Source: an uncultured Phycisphaerales bacterium (GTDB taxonomy: Bacteria; Planctomycetota; Phycisphaerae; Phycisphaerales; SM1A02). Taken from it: a stretch of 63,077 bases of DNA. The stretch spans positions 1 to 63,077 of the forward strand of contig CASICI010000008.1 in the NCBI GenBank assembly GCA_949373145.1. The letters run 5' to 3'. How positions within the stretch are numbered: position 1 is the stretch's first letter; the number at the start of each line of letters is the position of its first letter. Under the pieces are notes generated by a model. The model ran no database searches, had not been told where the DNA came from, and saw nothing but the letters and a program-made list of their open reading frames with translations. Positions 18,145 to 25,769 of the stretch are shown piece after piece. Position numbers and translations under genes: made by a program.

Positions 18145-18418
18145 AGAGGGTGCCTCGTTTTCGCAGATCGTGTGTGAACGAAGGCCATTGCAGGCATGAT
18201 CACTCGGGGCGAAGGGGTACCTTCGCGTCGCCCGAATGCACGGCAGGGCTCAAAGCCACTGGGATTTGAGAATGCCCGCAGGAAGAAACATCCACAGAGC
18301 ACAGTTCACGGCAGCACGCCAGAGGTCGGCAGGCAGCGACTGAAGCCAATGGCCGGAAGCGACCAACGATGGGGATGGATGACACCTCAGCGGATGAGGT
18401 CGACACCGACGCTTCGAC

Positions 18419-18568
18419 TCACTTGTCGGGGTCGTAGTCGTGCTGGGTGTGCGGAAGAAAGATGCTGTGATAGATCAGGATGCCGGAGACGAGCGTCAAC
18501 ACGGTCATGATGCCAAGCATCACGAAAAGGGTCATGGGCTGGCTCATAGCACTGAGAATCGAAAACAT
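18419..18568 (-). CDS. Small single-pass membrane protein, 49 residues
   Basis: A short frame with strong start signals: GGAGG lies 7 bases before the ATG at 18568. The product begins MFSILSAMSQPMTLF, has one hydrophobic helix about residues 13-36 (FVMLGIMTVLTLVSGILIY), and ends in a polar tail HTQHDYDPDK, likely exposed on one side of the membrane. I do not recognise the family. The strong ribosome site and clean hydrophobic helix argue it is real. It is divergent from another small membrane protein at 18709, 140 bases away, so the two may share a regulatory region and function. Confidence 0.65.
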   Translation of the reverse strand: MFSILSAMSQPMTLFVMLGIMTVLTLVSGILIYHSIFLPHTQHDYDPDK

Positions 18569-18708
18569 TGGGGTTCCTCCGAGTGAGTGCAAAGGCTAGC
18601 TGATCAGAGGAAAGAAGTCCAAAGCCTCCCCCTCCCTTTCTGCAACTAATGGGCCCATCGACTGGACGCATTCAGAGCGGGAGGTCATCATGAGAACGGA
18701 GACACGAC

Positions 18709-18939
18709 ATGAACCCGACCACGCTACTGCCCCATCTGAGTGATCTGAGCGCGAAAGTGACCCCGGTCATCGCCGAGTACAGCCAGACGTCTCTCTACGA
18801 AGAGGACCTGATTCCGCTGGCGATTCGCGGTTTTCTCATCGTCGGCGCATTCGTCGTGGTTCCAGTCGCGATCGCCTGGTTCTTCTCCAGATGCGCGGAC
18901 ATCCATGAAGCCCGACATCCCGTCCGAGAAGACGATTGA
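18709..18939 (+). CDS. Small single-pass membrane protein, 76 residues
   Basis: A 76-residue protein with an amphipathic N-terminus (LLPHLSDLSAKVTPVIAEYS) and one transmembrane helix at about residues 38-60 (AIRGFLIVGAFVVVPVAIAWF), ending in a charged tail (EARHPVREDD). A GGAG site lies just upstream of the ATG. It overlaps the following zinc-ribbon membrane gene by a TTGA junction, so the two are probably co-translated and may form a complex. The family is unknown to me. Confidence 0.65.
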   Translation: MNPTTLLPHLSDLSAKVTPVIAEYSQTSLYEEDLIPLAIRGFLIVGAFVVVPVAIAWFFSRCADIHEARHPVREDD

Positions 18940-19517
18940 ACGTCGGTTCGGACCAGCAGACTCCAAAGACACACGGACAAGCCTCGGAACGAGCCAGGTT
19001 CTGCTTGAAGTGCCGCTACGACCTCAAAGATTCGACCACGAACCGGTGCGTGGAATGCGGACGAACGTTCGATCCTGGCGATGATTCGACCTTTCGACGG
19101 AAGGCCACCGGTCCGCATGTCCGGCCGGGAAATCTGAGTCGTCTGGACTGGACCGCAATCAGCTGCTTTTCAATCCCGTACCTGATGTTGGCATTCATGC
19201 AGTTCACCTGGCTGGTGGTCTGGTTCGAACTCGGACGCCAGCCGATCTACAACAATCCCGATCCGAAGCAAGTCACGGGAGTCATGAGCAGAGCGTGCCT
19301 CTTCGCGTTCGAAACGCTGGCGTGGCTGACACTCCCAAGCCTGGGCCTCTGCGTGGTGGTGCTGCTGGTTCAGATGGTGCGTGCCTTCACCAGATACGAG
19401 CGGGTCAAGCCATTCGTGATCACGCTCTTCACCTGCATCATGCTGTTCATCGGCAGCTACGTGCTGCTGTCCCTGAGTGTTCAATTCACCAAAGCCAGTG
19501 AATGGATACTCGATTAG
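18936..19517 (+). CDS. Zinc-ribbon membrane protein
   Basis: A 193-residue protein. Residues about 22-48 form a zinc ribbon (FCLKCRYDLKD then RCVECGRTFDP), a four-cysteine pattern that recurs in phycisphaeral membrane proteins. It is followed by about three transmembrane helices (IPYLMLAFMQFTWLVVWF, LPSLGLCVVVLLVQMV, PFVITLFTCIMLFIGSYVLL). No ATG lies in frame before the ribbon. The start is taken as TTG at 18936, overlapping the preceding stop as TTGA. A relative with the same layout is at 24312. Function unknown; metal sensing at the membrane is only a guess. Confidence 0.7.
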   Translation: MNVGSDQQTPKTHGQASERARFCLKCRYDLKDSTTNRCVECGRTFDPGDDSTFRRKATGPHVRPGNLSRLDWTAISCFSIPYLMLAFMQFTWLVVWFELGRQPIYNNPDPKQVTGVMSRACLFAFETLAWLTLPSLGLCVVVLLVQMVRAFTRYERVKPFVITLFTCIMLFIGSYVLLSLSVQFTKASEWILD

Positions 19518-19574
19518 GGGGTAAGACCCTGCCAGAGACTTGTTCTGGATTTGAATGAAGAGTTCGATGTCATC

Positions 19575-19928
19575 ATGAAAAAAAAGCCAAAGACATGTCT
19601 TCTCGCCCTCATGGCCACCGCCACTCTGCTCGTCGGATGACACACCGCGGAACAGGACGATCATGCCCCGCACGCAAGGCAGACCGTGCAGGATGAGATG
19701 CTCGCACTGCCGGGTGAAGAGGACGAGATCCACTTAGAATTCATGGGCGTGAGCAACATGCCAGACTCGAACGACGGAGAAGAAGCAGAGAGACGTTTCT
19801 TCCCGATGGAGCGTCGCTGGAATGACGCCGGTGCAGGTGACAAGAAGCCTCGACCGGATGGGAACCGATGTGATGTCGTCCGTTTGGAGAAAACGGGCTT
19901 GGAAGCTCACCACGAGCGACTAAGCTGA
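19575..19928 (+). pseudogene. Lipoprotein frame with in-frame TGA at the lipobox cysteine position
   Basis: From the ATG at 19575 the frame reads MKKKPKTC, a hydrophobic core (LLALMATATLLVG) and then TGA at 19638-19640. This is exactly where a lipoprotein signal requires Cys after LLVG. The same frame then stays open for 95 codons to 19928 with coding-like composition (acidic GEEDEIHLEFMGVSN, later FFPMERRWNDAG). A single change from TGC or TGT to TGA is the simplest reading, making this a fresh pseudogene or a sequence error. Recoding of UGA as Cys or Sec cannot be excluded, but I see no clear SECIS hairpin after the codon. Initiation at the GTG at 19686 is also possible. The rest of 19518-20033 appears empty. 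Confidence 0.55.
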
Positions 19929-20033
19929 ACGGGCTGATTTCAGACCCGCGCTGAAATCAGTGACACGACGTCATTTCTCGCACCAGCTGCAATGAAACCG
20001 TGAGTATCAAGTATCAATGGGTGACACCCCGCC

Positions 20034-21245
20034 ATGCCCATGACTGACGAGAGCAAGAACATGCAGAACTCGACGTCGAACACACTGACTTTTTCGACCG
20101 GAACACTGTGTCTCGCACTGCTTGCCACCTCCAGCATGTCCGACGTCATCGTCGTCGACAACGACGGCACCGCTGATTTCAACACCATCGCGGCAGGACT
20201 CGCCGCCGCCACCGACGGCGACACGGTACTGATCCGAGCGGGCACCTATTTCGAACAGAACCTGAACCTGTCGGGCAACATCACCATCGAAGGCGAGATC
20301 GGTTCGGATCTGCTTCCGGCAGTCACGATCGACGCGCAGGGCAGCTGGCATCTTCGTTTTCTCTCGGGTGAGTACAAGATGGAACTGAGAAATCTCACGT
20401 TCACCGGGTCACGCGAGACCTCGTGCAGCACGTTTCATGCGGACCCGACCCTGGTCAACTGCACGTTTCTGGACAACGGTCCGCTGGAACCCCTGGAATT
20501 CCGACTGGGCGGAGCTTTCTACAATCTGAACAGCGCACCGGTCTTCATCGACTGCAGGTTCCTCGAGAATCGCGGCGGGTTCGGTGGTGCGTTCGCAACC
20601 TGGGAATCCGGCCCCGACCCCGCGGCTGAATTCCACCCACGTTTCGAGGGGTGCACCTTTCGAGGCAACTCCGCCCACTGGGGTGGTGCGATGGCGAATC
20701 TCAGAAGCAATCCGACGGTGATCGACTGCCTCTTTGAAGAGAACACCAGCCTGAACTCGGGAGGCGCCATCGTCAATGACGGTTTCGACCCCCCTGACTT
20801 CTGGATCAGTCGCCCCACGATCATGAACTGCGAGTTCACCGGCAACACGGCGGCGGTCGGTGGCGGTGCGATCATGAACCAGGGCACGAGCGTGTCGACG
20901 CTGATCGGGTGCACCTTTCAGGACAACGTCGCCGGAAGCGGCGGCGCGGTCATGAGTGACGAGAACAGTTCCGCCGTGCTCACCGACACCATCGCGTGTG
21001 GAAACCTTCCCGACCAGATCACCGGAATCTGGCAGGATGATGGCGACAATTCGATCACGCCCGAATGCGACTCGCCCTGCCCTGCCGACCTCAACGGCGA
21101 CCAGACGGTCGATGGCGCCGATCTGACCCTGCTCCTGAGCGCGTGGGGTCAAGAGAACGCAGACGTGGACCTCGATCAGAACGGTCTCGTCGATGGCGCA
21201 GACCTCACCATTCTTCTGAGCTTCTGGGGCGAGTGCCTCGGGTAA
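20034..21245 (+). CDS. Secreted right-handed beta-helix protein with dockerin-like C-terminus
   Basis: A 403-residue exported protein. After a signal region (LCLALLATSSMS) comes IVVDNDGTADFNTIAAGLAA, the typical opening of pectate-lyase-like beta-helix proteins. Solenoid coils follow with the Pmp-like pattern GGA..N...P....C.F..N (for example NCTFLDNG, GCTFRGNSAHWGGAM, DCLFEENTSLNSGGA). Residues about 350-400 are two calcium-binding EF-hand-like repeats (DLNGDQTVDGADLTLLL and DLDQNGLVDGADLTILL), each ending in a Trp-Gly, the planctomycete dockerin-like tail. It is probably surface attached or complexed; no catalytic residues are evident. A start at the ATG 20061 (residue 10) would fit the signal peptide better. 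The next gene's promoter overlaps its stop. Confidence 0.85.
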   Translation: MPMTDESKNMQNSTSNTLTFSTGTLCLALLATSSMSDVIVVDNDGTADFNTIAAGLAAATDGDTVLIRAGTYFEQNLNLSGNITIEGEIGSDLLPAVTIDAQGSWHLRFLSGEYKMELRNLTFTGSRETSCSTFHADPTLVNCTFLDNGPLEPLEFRLGGAFYNLNSAPVFIDCRFLENRGGFGGAFATWESGPDPAAEFHPRFEGCTFRGNSAHWGGAMANLRSNPTVIDCLFEENTSLNSGGAIVNDGFDPPDFWISRPTIMNCEFTGNTAAVGGGAIMNQGTSVSTLIGCTFQDNVAGSGGAVMSDENSSAVLTDTIACGNLPDQITGIWQDDGDNSITPECDSPCPADLNGDQTVDGADLTLLLSAWGQENADVDLDQNGLVDGADLTILLSFWGECLG

Positions 21246-21248
21246 GCT
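21243..21248 (+). promoter_or_regulatory. -10 box for leaderless EEP-lipoprotein mRNA
   Basis: TAAGCT 7 bases before the ATG at 21256. Its first three bases are the stop codon of the beta-helix gene. Confidence 0.5.
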
Positions 21249-21255
21249 GGGTGCC

Positions 21256-22059
21256 ATGCGATGCCTCCTGACGGCCATACTGAGCACCATCGTCCTGCTG
21301 GGATGTACGTCACCCGACGACACGGTGCCGACATCGCAGCAGACACCCGCGTCGATTCGGATCGCGACCTACAACATCAAACACGGGCGGGGCATGGACG
21401 GGACCGTCGACCTCGAACGAACGGCCGCGACGCTCCAGGCCCTCGATGCCGACATCATCGCGCTGCAGGAAGTCGATGACCGGGCCAGCCGAAGCGGACG
21501 TGTCGACCAGGCGACGTGGCTCGCCGAGCGACTCGACATGTACGCGGCATACGGCAGTTTCATGCCGTTCCAGGGCGGCAGGTACGGACTTGCGATCCTC
21601 TCTCGGAACCGGATCGAATCTCACGAATCATGGCGGCTCCCGGATGGCAATGAACCACGCGTCGCACTGGCGGCACGAATCAGGATCGATTCGGGAGAGA
21701 CGATCACCGCGGTGGCCGTCCACTTCGACTGGGTCGAGGATGACGGCTACCGCTTCGCGCAGGCACGCGAGACGATCACTCGACTTCAGGCACTGGAGAT
21801 TCCCTGGATCGTCTTCGGTGACTTCAACGACGTGCCGACTTCGCGCACCATGAACGCCTTCGAACGCATCGGGCGAAACGCCGCCAAGCCCGTGGGGAAT
21901 GCCGCCACATTTCCTTCCGATCAACCGAAGATCGAAATCGATTACATCTTCAACGGGCCACCCGCACGCTGGCGCCCCGCCATCGCCGAAGTCATCCCGG
22001 AATCGATCAGCTCCGACCACCGTCCAGTCATCACGAAACTATCTCTCATCAGGAATTGA
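21256..22059 (+). CDS. Endonuclease/exonuclease/phosphatase-family lipoprotein
   Basis: A 267-residue EEP-fold phosphohydrolase with a lipoprotein signal (STIVLLGC, Cys about residue 17), so it is anchored on the periplasmic or outer face. Catalytic motifs in order are TYNIKHGRGMDG (metal-binding Asn), DIIALQEVDDR (metal-binding Glu), VAVHFDW, IVFGDFNDVPTS (Asp and Asn of the active site) and SSDHRPV (catalytic Asp-His). The substrate could be a nucleic acid, a phospholipid or an inositol phosphate, as in other secreted EEP proteins. The downstream VHL-S9 peptidase starts directly after its stop codon, so the two exported hydrolases form an operon. Confidence 0.9.
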   Translation: MRCLLTAILSTIVLLGCTSPDDTVPTSQQTPASIRIATYNIKHGRGMDGTVDLERTAATLQALDADIIALQEVDDRASRSGRVDQATWLAERLDMYAAYGSFMPFQGGRYGLAILSRNRIESHESWRLPDGNEPRVALAARIRIDSGETITAVAVHFDWVEDDGYRFAQARETITRLQALEIPWIVFGDFNDVPTSRTMNAFERIGRNAAKPVGNAATFPSDQPKIEIDYIFNGPPARWRPAIAEVIPESISSDHRPVITKLSLIRN

Positions 22060-24369
22060 ATGACGATGCTTCACCGATCAGGCCTTGAAAAGACGATCCC
22101 TCTCGGCACGTTCCTCCTGCTCTTCGTCGGCATCTCGTCGGCCGCCCCGGCGGGCCCGCAGAAGATGGTGATCGATGAACACGTGAACTCTCGCTGGGTC
22201 GATGATGATCAACTCGAGTTCTCACGAACCGAGGATGGTGAGATGACACGGCTGCGCATCGATCGGCAGACGGGCGTGATTTCGAAGGTGACCGCCGGCC
22301 CCCAGGGCGTGAACCGTGCTCCGGGGCGACGTGTGTCGGGCTCGACCTCTCGTGGAGGTGACGTCCCGATCATCTTCAAGAACGAAACGAACGAGACCAT
22401 CACCCTGATGTGGGTCGATTCCGGTGGGACCGAAGTCCATTATGGCCAGCTGGAAGCAGGCAAACGACGAAGAATGGGCACCTACGACGGGCACGGCTGG
22501 CGGATTCTGGATCCCGAGGGACGAACGCTGACCGCCTTCATCGCCGAACCAGGCAGACCGAGAGCGGTGGTCGACGAACGGTCGATGCGTGAGTGGCAGG
22601 CATCCGCAGAAGGTCAGGATGACGACGACCAAGGCGACCGTTCACGGGAAATGGCACCTCGAGCGAAGGTGACGACACGAGGCGGTGATCTGTGGATCGA
22701 ACGCCCCGGCACCAAGCCGGAACGACTCACCGAAGATGCGAGACCGGACTCCAGGTGGCGCCCGAACGTGGTCTTCTCCCCGGATGGCCGGTACTTCCTG
22801 GCCCAGAAGATCGACGCACCCCAGAAGCATCCGGTGCACCTGCTCGAGATCATGCCAGAAGATCAGATCGAACCGATCCTCCAGACACATCAGTACCTCA
22901 AGCCGGGAGACCGGATCGCCCACCCACATCCGGCGGTCTTCGAAGTGGCGACCGGTCGGCGCATCGATCTCGAGTCCGAACTCGCCCCGAACCCATGGTC
23001 GATCAACGAGATCAGCTGGCACCCCGAGGCGCCGAAGGTCCGCATGCTCTACAACCAACGAGGGCATCAGGTCCTTCGCCTGCTCGAGATCGACGCCCGC
23101 ACCGGTGAGAGTCGGGTCCTGATCGACGAGACCGCGGACACCTTCATCGACTACGCCGGCAAGGATTTCCTCCACATCATGGAAGACGGAGACCGTGCCA
23201 TCTGGATGACGGAACAAAGCGGCTGGAACCACCTCGACATGGTGAACCTCGTGACGGGAGCACGAACGCCGCTGACCTCCGGCGAATGGGTGGTCCGCGG
23301 AGTCGACGACGTCGATGAAGCGACGGGCACCCTTCGCATCAGGGCGCTGGGGCTCGATGCTGATCAGGACCCCTACCACGTCCATCATGCGACGGTCGAT
23401 CTGGACTCGGGCAGCCTGGTCCGACTCACCGAAGGCGACGGGACCCATGAACTCGAGTTCGCCCCCGACGGACGTCACTACATCGATCGCTGGAGTCGGG
23501 TCGATCTTCCCCCGGTGCATGAACTCAGAAGAACCCGTGACGGTTCGCTGGTCGGCGTGCTGGCGGAAGCCGACCACACCCCGCTGCTCGAATCCGGCTG
23601 GCAGGAACCGATCCGCTTCGTCGCGGAAGGCCGAGACGGCGTCACCGACATCTGGGGTGTCATCATCACCCCACGAGATTTCGATCCGGACGAGCACTAC
23701 CCGGTGGTCGAACACATCTATGCCGGCCCCCACGATCACTTCGTTCCCAAGAAATTCAATCGGAACGCACGCATGCGAGAGGTCGCCGCACTTGGCATGG
23801 TGGTGGTGCAGATCGACGGCATGGGGACCAACTGGCGCTCCAAGGCCTTTCACGACGTGGCCTGGCAGAACCTCGGAGACTCCGGGTTCCCCGACCGCAT
23901 CGCCTGGATGAAAGCCGCGGCGGAGACGAGACCGTGGATGGATCTCGACCGCGTGGGCATCTACGGCGGAAGTGCGGGCGGGCAGAGTGCGATGCGTGCC
24001 CTGCTGGCCCACGGCGACTTCTATGACGCCGCGGTCGCCGACTGCGGTTGTCACGACAACCGCATGGACAAGATCTGGTGGAACGAGCTCTGGATGGGGT
24101 GGCCGGTGGGCGAACACTACGCCGAACAGTCGAACGTCACCAACGCCCATCGACTTGAAGGGGAATTGCTGCTCATTCTCGGTGGCATGGACCGCAACGT
24201 GGACCCGGCGTCGACCCTGCAGGTGGTCGAAGCGCTGATCCGTGCCGACAAGGATTTCGACTTCATCTTGATTCCATCCGGCGGTCACGGTGCGGGAGGC
24301 TCGGCCTACGGATGGCGACGAACCCTCGACTTTTTCAACCGACATCTGAAAGAGGATGGAGCTGCCTGA
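22060..24369 (+). CDS. Exported S9 (DPP IV-like) peptidase with VHL-beta-like domain
   Basis: A 769-residue exported peptidase. A signal peptide (IPLGTFLLLFVGISSAAP) is followed by a domain at about residues 94-170 that resembles the beta domain of the von Hippel-Lindau protein. Aligned without gaps from VHL Phe76 to Trp117, it keeps VHL Trp88, Tyr98, His115 and Trp117 as Trp118, Tyr128, His145 and Trp147, with Ser111 as Thr141; these residues form the hydroxyproline pocket in VHL. A DPPIV_N propeller and an S9 catalytic domain follow, with Ser638 (GGSAGGQS), Asp711 (GGMDRNVDP) and His743 (SGGHGAG). Inferred role: cleavage of proline-rich, perhaps hydroxylated, proteins. It follows the EEP lipoprotein with no gap, and AGGA sits 5-6 bases before the ATG. 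Confidence 0.92.
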   Translation: MTMLHRSGLEKTIPLGTFLLLFVGISSAAPAGPQKMVIDEHVNSRWVDDDQLEFSRTEDGEMTRLRIDRQTGVISKVTAGPQGVNRAPGRRVSGSTSRGGDVPIIFKNETNETITLMWVDSGGTEVHYGQLEAGKRRRMGTYDGHGWRILDPEGRTLTAFIAEPGRPRAVVDERSMREWQASAEGQDDDDQGDRSREMAPRAKVTTRGGDLWIERPGTKPERLTEDARPDSRWRPNVVFSPDGRYFLAQKIDAPQKHPVHLLEIMPEDQIEPILQTHQYLKPGDRIAHPHPAVFEVATGRRIDLESELAPNPWSINEISWHPEAPKVRMLYNQRGHQVLRLLEIDARTGESRVLIDETADTFIDYAGKDFLHIMEDGDRAIWMTEQSGWNHLDMVNLVTGARTPLTSGEWVVRGVDDVDEATGTLRIRALGLDADQDPYHVHHATVDLDSGSLVRLTEGDGTHELEFAPDGRHYIDRWSRVDLPPVHELRRTRDGSLVGVLAEADHTPLLESGWQEPIRFVAEGRDGVTDIWGVIITPRDFDPDEHYPVVEHIYAGPHDHFVPKKFNRNARMREVAALGMVVVQIDGMGTNWRSKAFHDVAWQNLGDSGFPDRIAWMKAAAETRPWMDLDRVGIYGGSAGGQSAMRALLAHGDFYDAAVADCGCHDNRMDKIWWNELWMGWPVGEHYAEQSNVTNAHRLEGELLLILGGMDRNVDPASTLQVVEALIRADKDFDFILIPSGGHGAGGSAYGWRRTLDFFNRHLKEDGAA

Positions 24370-25040
24370 TCGATCATCTGAAAGAACACAACCGCTACTG
24401 CAGGAGCTGCGGCTATCTGCTTCGAAAGCTCCAACAGGATGCCTGCCCGGAATGCGGTCGTGCCTTCGACCCCGATGACTTGAGAACGACCCTGAAACAT
24501 CCGAACTGGAATCCATGGAAGCTTCTTGGTTCGTTCTACGCCGGGTTGGTGATCCTGATCGGGGTCGTTGCGAGTGCAGCGACAGTCCTGTCGTTTCTTG
24601 CATTCGATCCGATGATCTACAAATTGAGCACGTTCGCAATGAGCGTCCTCATGCTGCCGCTGGTGATCATGACGCTGATTCCAAGGGTGGAAACCCGCTT
24701 CAGAACGAGGCTCATCGGGCTGGCGAGCGTGGCTCTCCTGCTTTCGGTCGCTTTCACCGACTGGCCGCTCAGAGTGTCCTTCGCATTCCACCGTCCCGCG
24801 CTGGAAGTCCACGCCGAAACATTCCTTGCCGGGGAGCCGGTGACCACCCCGACGACCTTCGGACTCTTCACCGTCATGAAGGTCAAGAACCATCGGGGCA
24901 ACGTGGGATACCAGCTCACTGGCGGTGGCGGGGGTGGCACGTTTCTGGTCCTGAAGGATCCCTCGAACGAGTTCGTCTGGATCAACACCAACTGGGAATG
25001 GTCGCTCGGAGGCGACTGGTTTCACGTGTATCAGGACTGA
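24312..25040 (+). CDS. Zinc-ribbon membrane protein
   Basis: Up to 242 residues. A zinc ribbon (YCRSCGYLLRKL then ACPECGRAFDPDD) precedes about three transmembrane segments (LGSFYAGLVILIGVVASAA, FAMSVLMLPLVIMTLI, LIGLASVALLLSVAF) and a C-terminal extramembrane domain rich in Gly and Trp (LTGGGGGGTF, WINTNWEWSLGGDW). The in-frame ATG at 24312 overlaps the peptidase by 58 bases; the homologous part begins only about residue 20, and CTG at 24366 would form a CTGA overlap, so the start is uncertain. It shares its layout with the protein at 18936. Function unknown. Confidence 0.7.
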   Translation: MATNPRLFQPTSERGWSCLIDHLKEHNRYCRSCGYLLRKLQQDACPECGRAFDPDDLRTTLKHPNWNPWKLLGSFYAGLVILIGVVASAATVLSFLAFDPMIYKLSTFAMSVLMLPLVIMTLIPRVETRFRTRLIGLASVALLLSVAFTDWPLRVSFAFHRPALEVHAETFLAGEPVTTPTTFGLFTVMKVKNHRGNVGYQLTGGGGGGTFLVLKDPSNEFVWINTNWEWSLGGDWFHVYQD

Positions 25041-25062
25041 GGACGAACAGGCTCGGATCGAC

Positions 25063-25683
25063 TCACTCGGCACCGAGCTCCCAGGCATCCCAGCGAACCA
25101 ACTTGCTGCCCACCGAGAAGGTCGCCGGGCGGTCCACGATCGCAGGAGCTTCCGGAGGACGCTTGAGAAGAACCCGCCCGGGCGAAGCTGCGAATGCGGC
25201 AGCGAGGAGTCCTTCGGGATCATCGCCACCACCATCGGCATGGAGCATCCGAAGAGCCTGCATGCCTTTCGGAGGAAGCGCGCTGGTCTTTCGACGCGGC
25301 GGATACATGGGATCAAGCACGATCGCAGCCGGTGACTGAAAGCTCGAGGGCAGTGAACCAAGGCAACGGATCGAATCCCCTTCGAGGAGGGTGATTCGAT
25401 TCTGAAGCTCGGGATCGGTGATCCGTTCGTGGGCCTGACAGAGCAGCTGGAACAGTCTGGGCTCACGCTCGATGGCCAGGACATGCCAGCCGAGAGCGGC
25501 CAGCACCGCGGTATCTCCACCCAGCCCCGCTGTCGCGTCGACAACCACCCCGGTACAGCCACGCAGAAGTTTCGAGAAGGGATGCCCACGCGTGGACAGA
25601 CCCTCGAAAGAGGCTCGGACACCCTGCCCCGGCCGGTCGTCGGCCCGGCGAAGTTCCAGCCCATGAGGGCCCTCTTCAAGCAT
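25063..25683 (-). CDS. rsmJ: 16S rRNA (guanine1516-N2)-methyltransferase RsmJ-like
   Basis: A 206-residue class I SAM-dependent methyltransferase. The SAM-binding glycine motif is VVDATAGLGGDTAVLA with the acidic partner in AIEREPRLF. The catalytic region VLDPMYPPRRKTSALPPKGM matches the RsmJ family DPMFP.R.KSA..KKEM pattern. The ATG at 25683 gives the usual family length. The longer frame to 25839 runs into the divergent CBS gene. A TACGCT box at 25715-25720 would give a leader of about 25 bases. It converges with the zinc-ribbon gene across 22 bases. Confidence 0.88.
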   Translation of the reverse strand: MLEEGPHGLELRRADDRPGQGVRASFEGLSTRGHPFSKLLRGCTGVVVDATAGLGGDTAVLAALGWHVLAIEREPRLFQLLCQAHERITDPELQNRITLLEGDSIRCLGSLPSSFQSPAAIVLDPMYPPRRKTSALPPKGMQALRMLHADGGGDDPEGLLAAAFAASPGRVLLKRPPEAPAIVDRPATFSVGSKLVRWDAWELGAE

Positions 25684-25714
25684 GATGTGGGATGAACGGT
25701 CTGACACGGGATGA

Positions 25715-25720
25715 AGCGTA
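25715..25720 (-). promoter_or_regulatory. -10-like box of rsmJ
   Basis: TACGCT on the minus strand, 31 bases before the ATG at 25683. Confidence 0.35.
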
Positions 25721-25740
25721 GCGAACCGACGACAAGTTCG

Positions 25741-25746
25741 TACCAT
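25741..25746 (+). promoter_or_regulatory. -10-like box of the transsulfuration operon
   Basis: TACCAT 23 bases before the ATG at 25770. The short leader contains GGGAGACCGGAG. Confidence 0.4.
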
Positions 25747-25769
25747 GGGAGACCGGAGACACCCCTCAG

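Noticed and set aside
18200-18406. A 68-codon minus-strand frame just after the 49-residue gene
   Set aside because: No ribosome site and no hydrophobic or domain pattern; a hairpin lies inside. Not supported.
19638-19700. Selenocysteine insertion element after the TGA
   Set aside because: I looked for a bacterial SECIS-like stem-loop within 40 bases of the codon and saw no convincing one.
22642-24639. A 665-codon open frame opposite the VHL-S9 peptidase
   Set aside because: Shadow of a real gene; the composition is that of reversed codons and no motif is seen.
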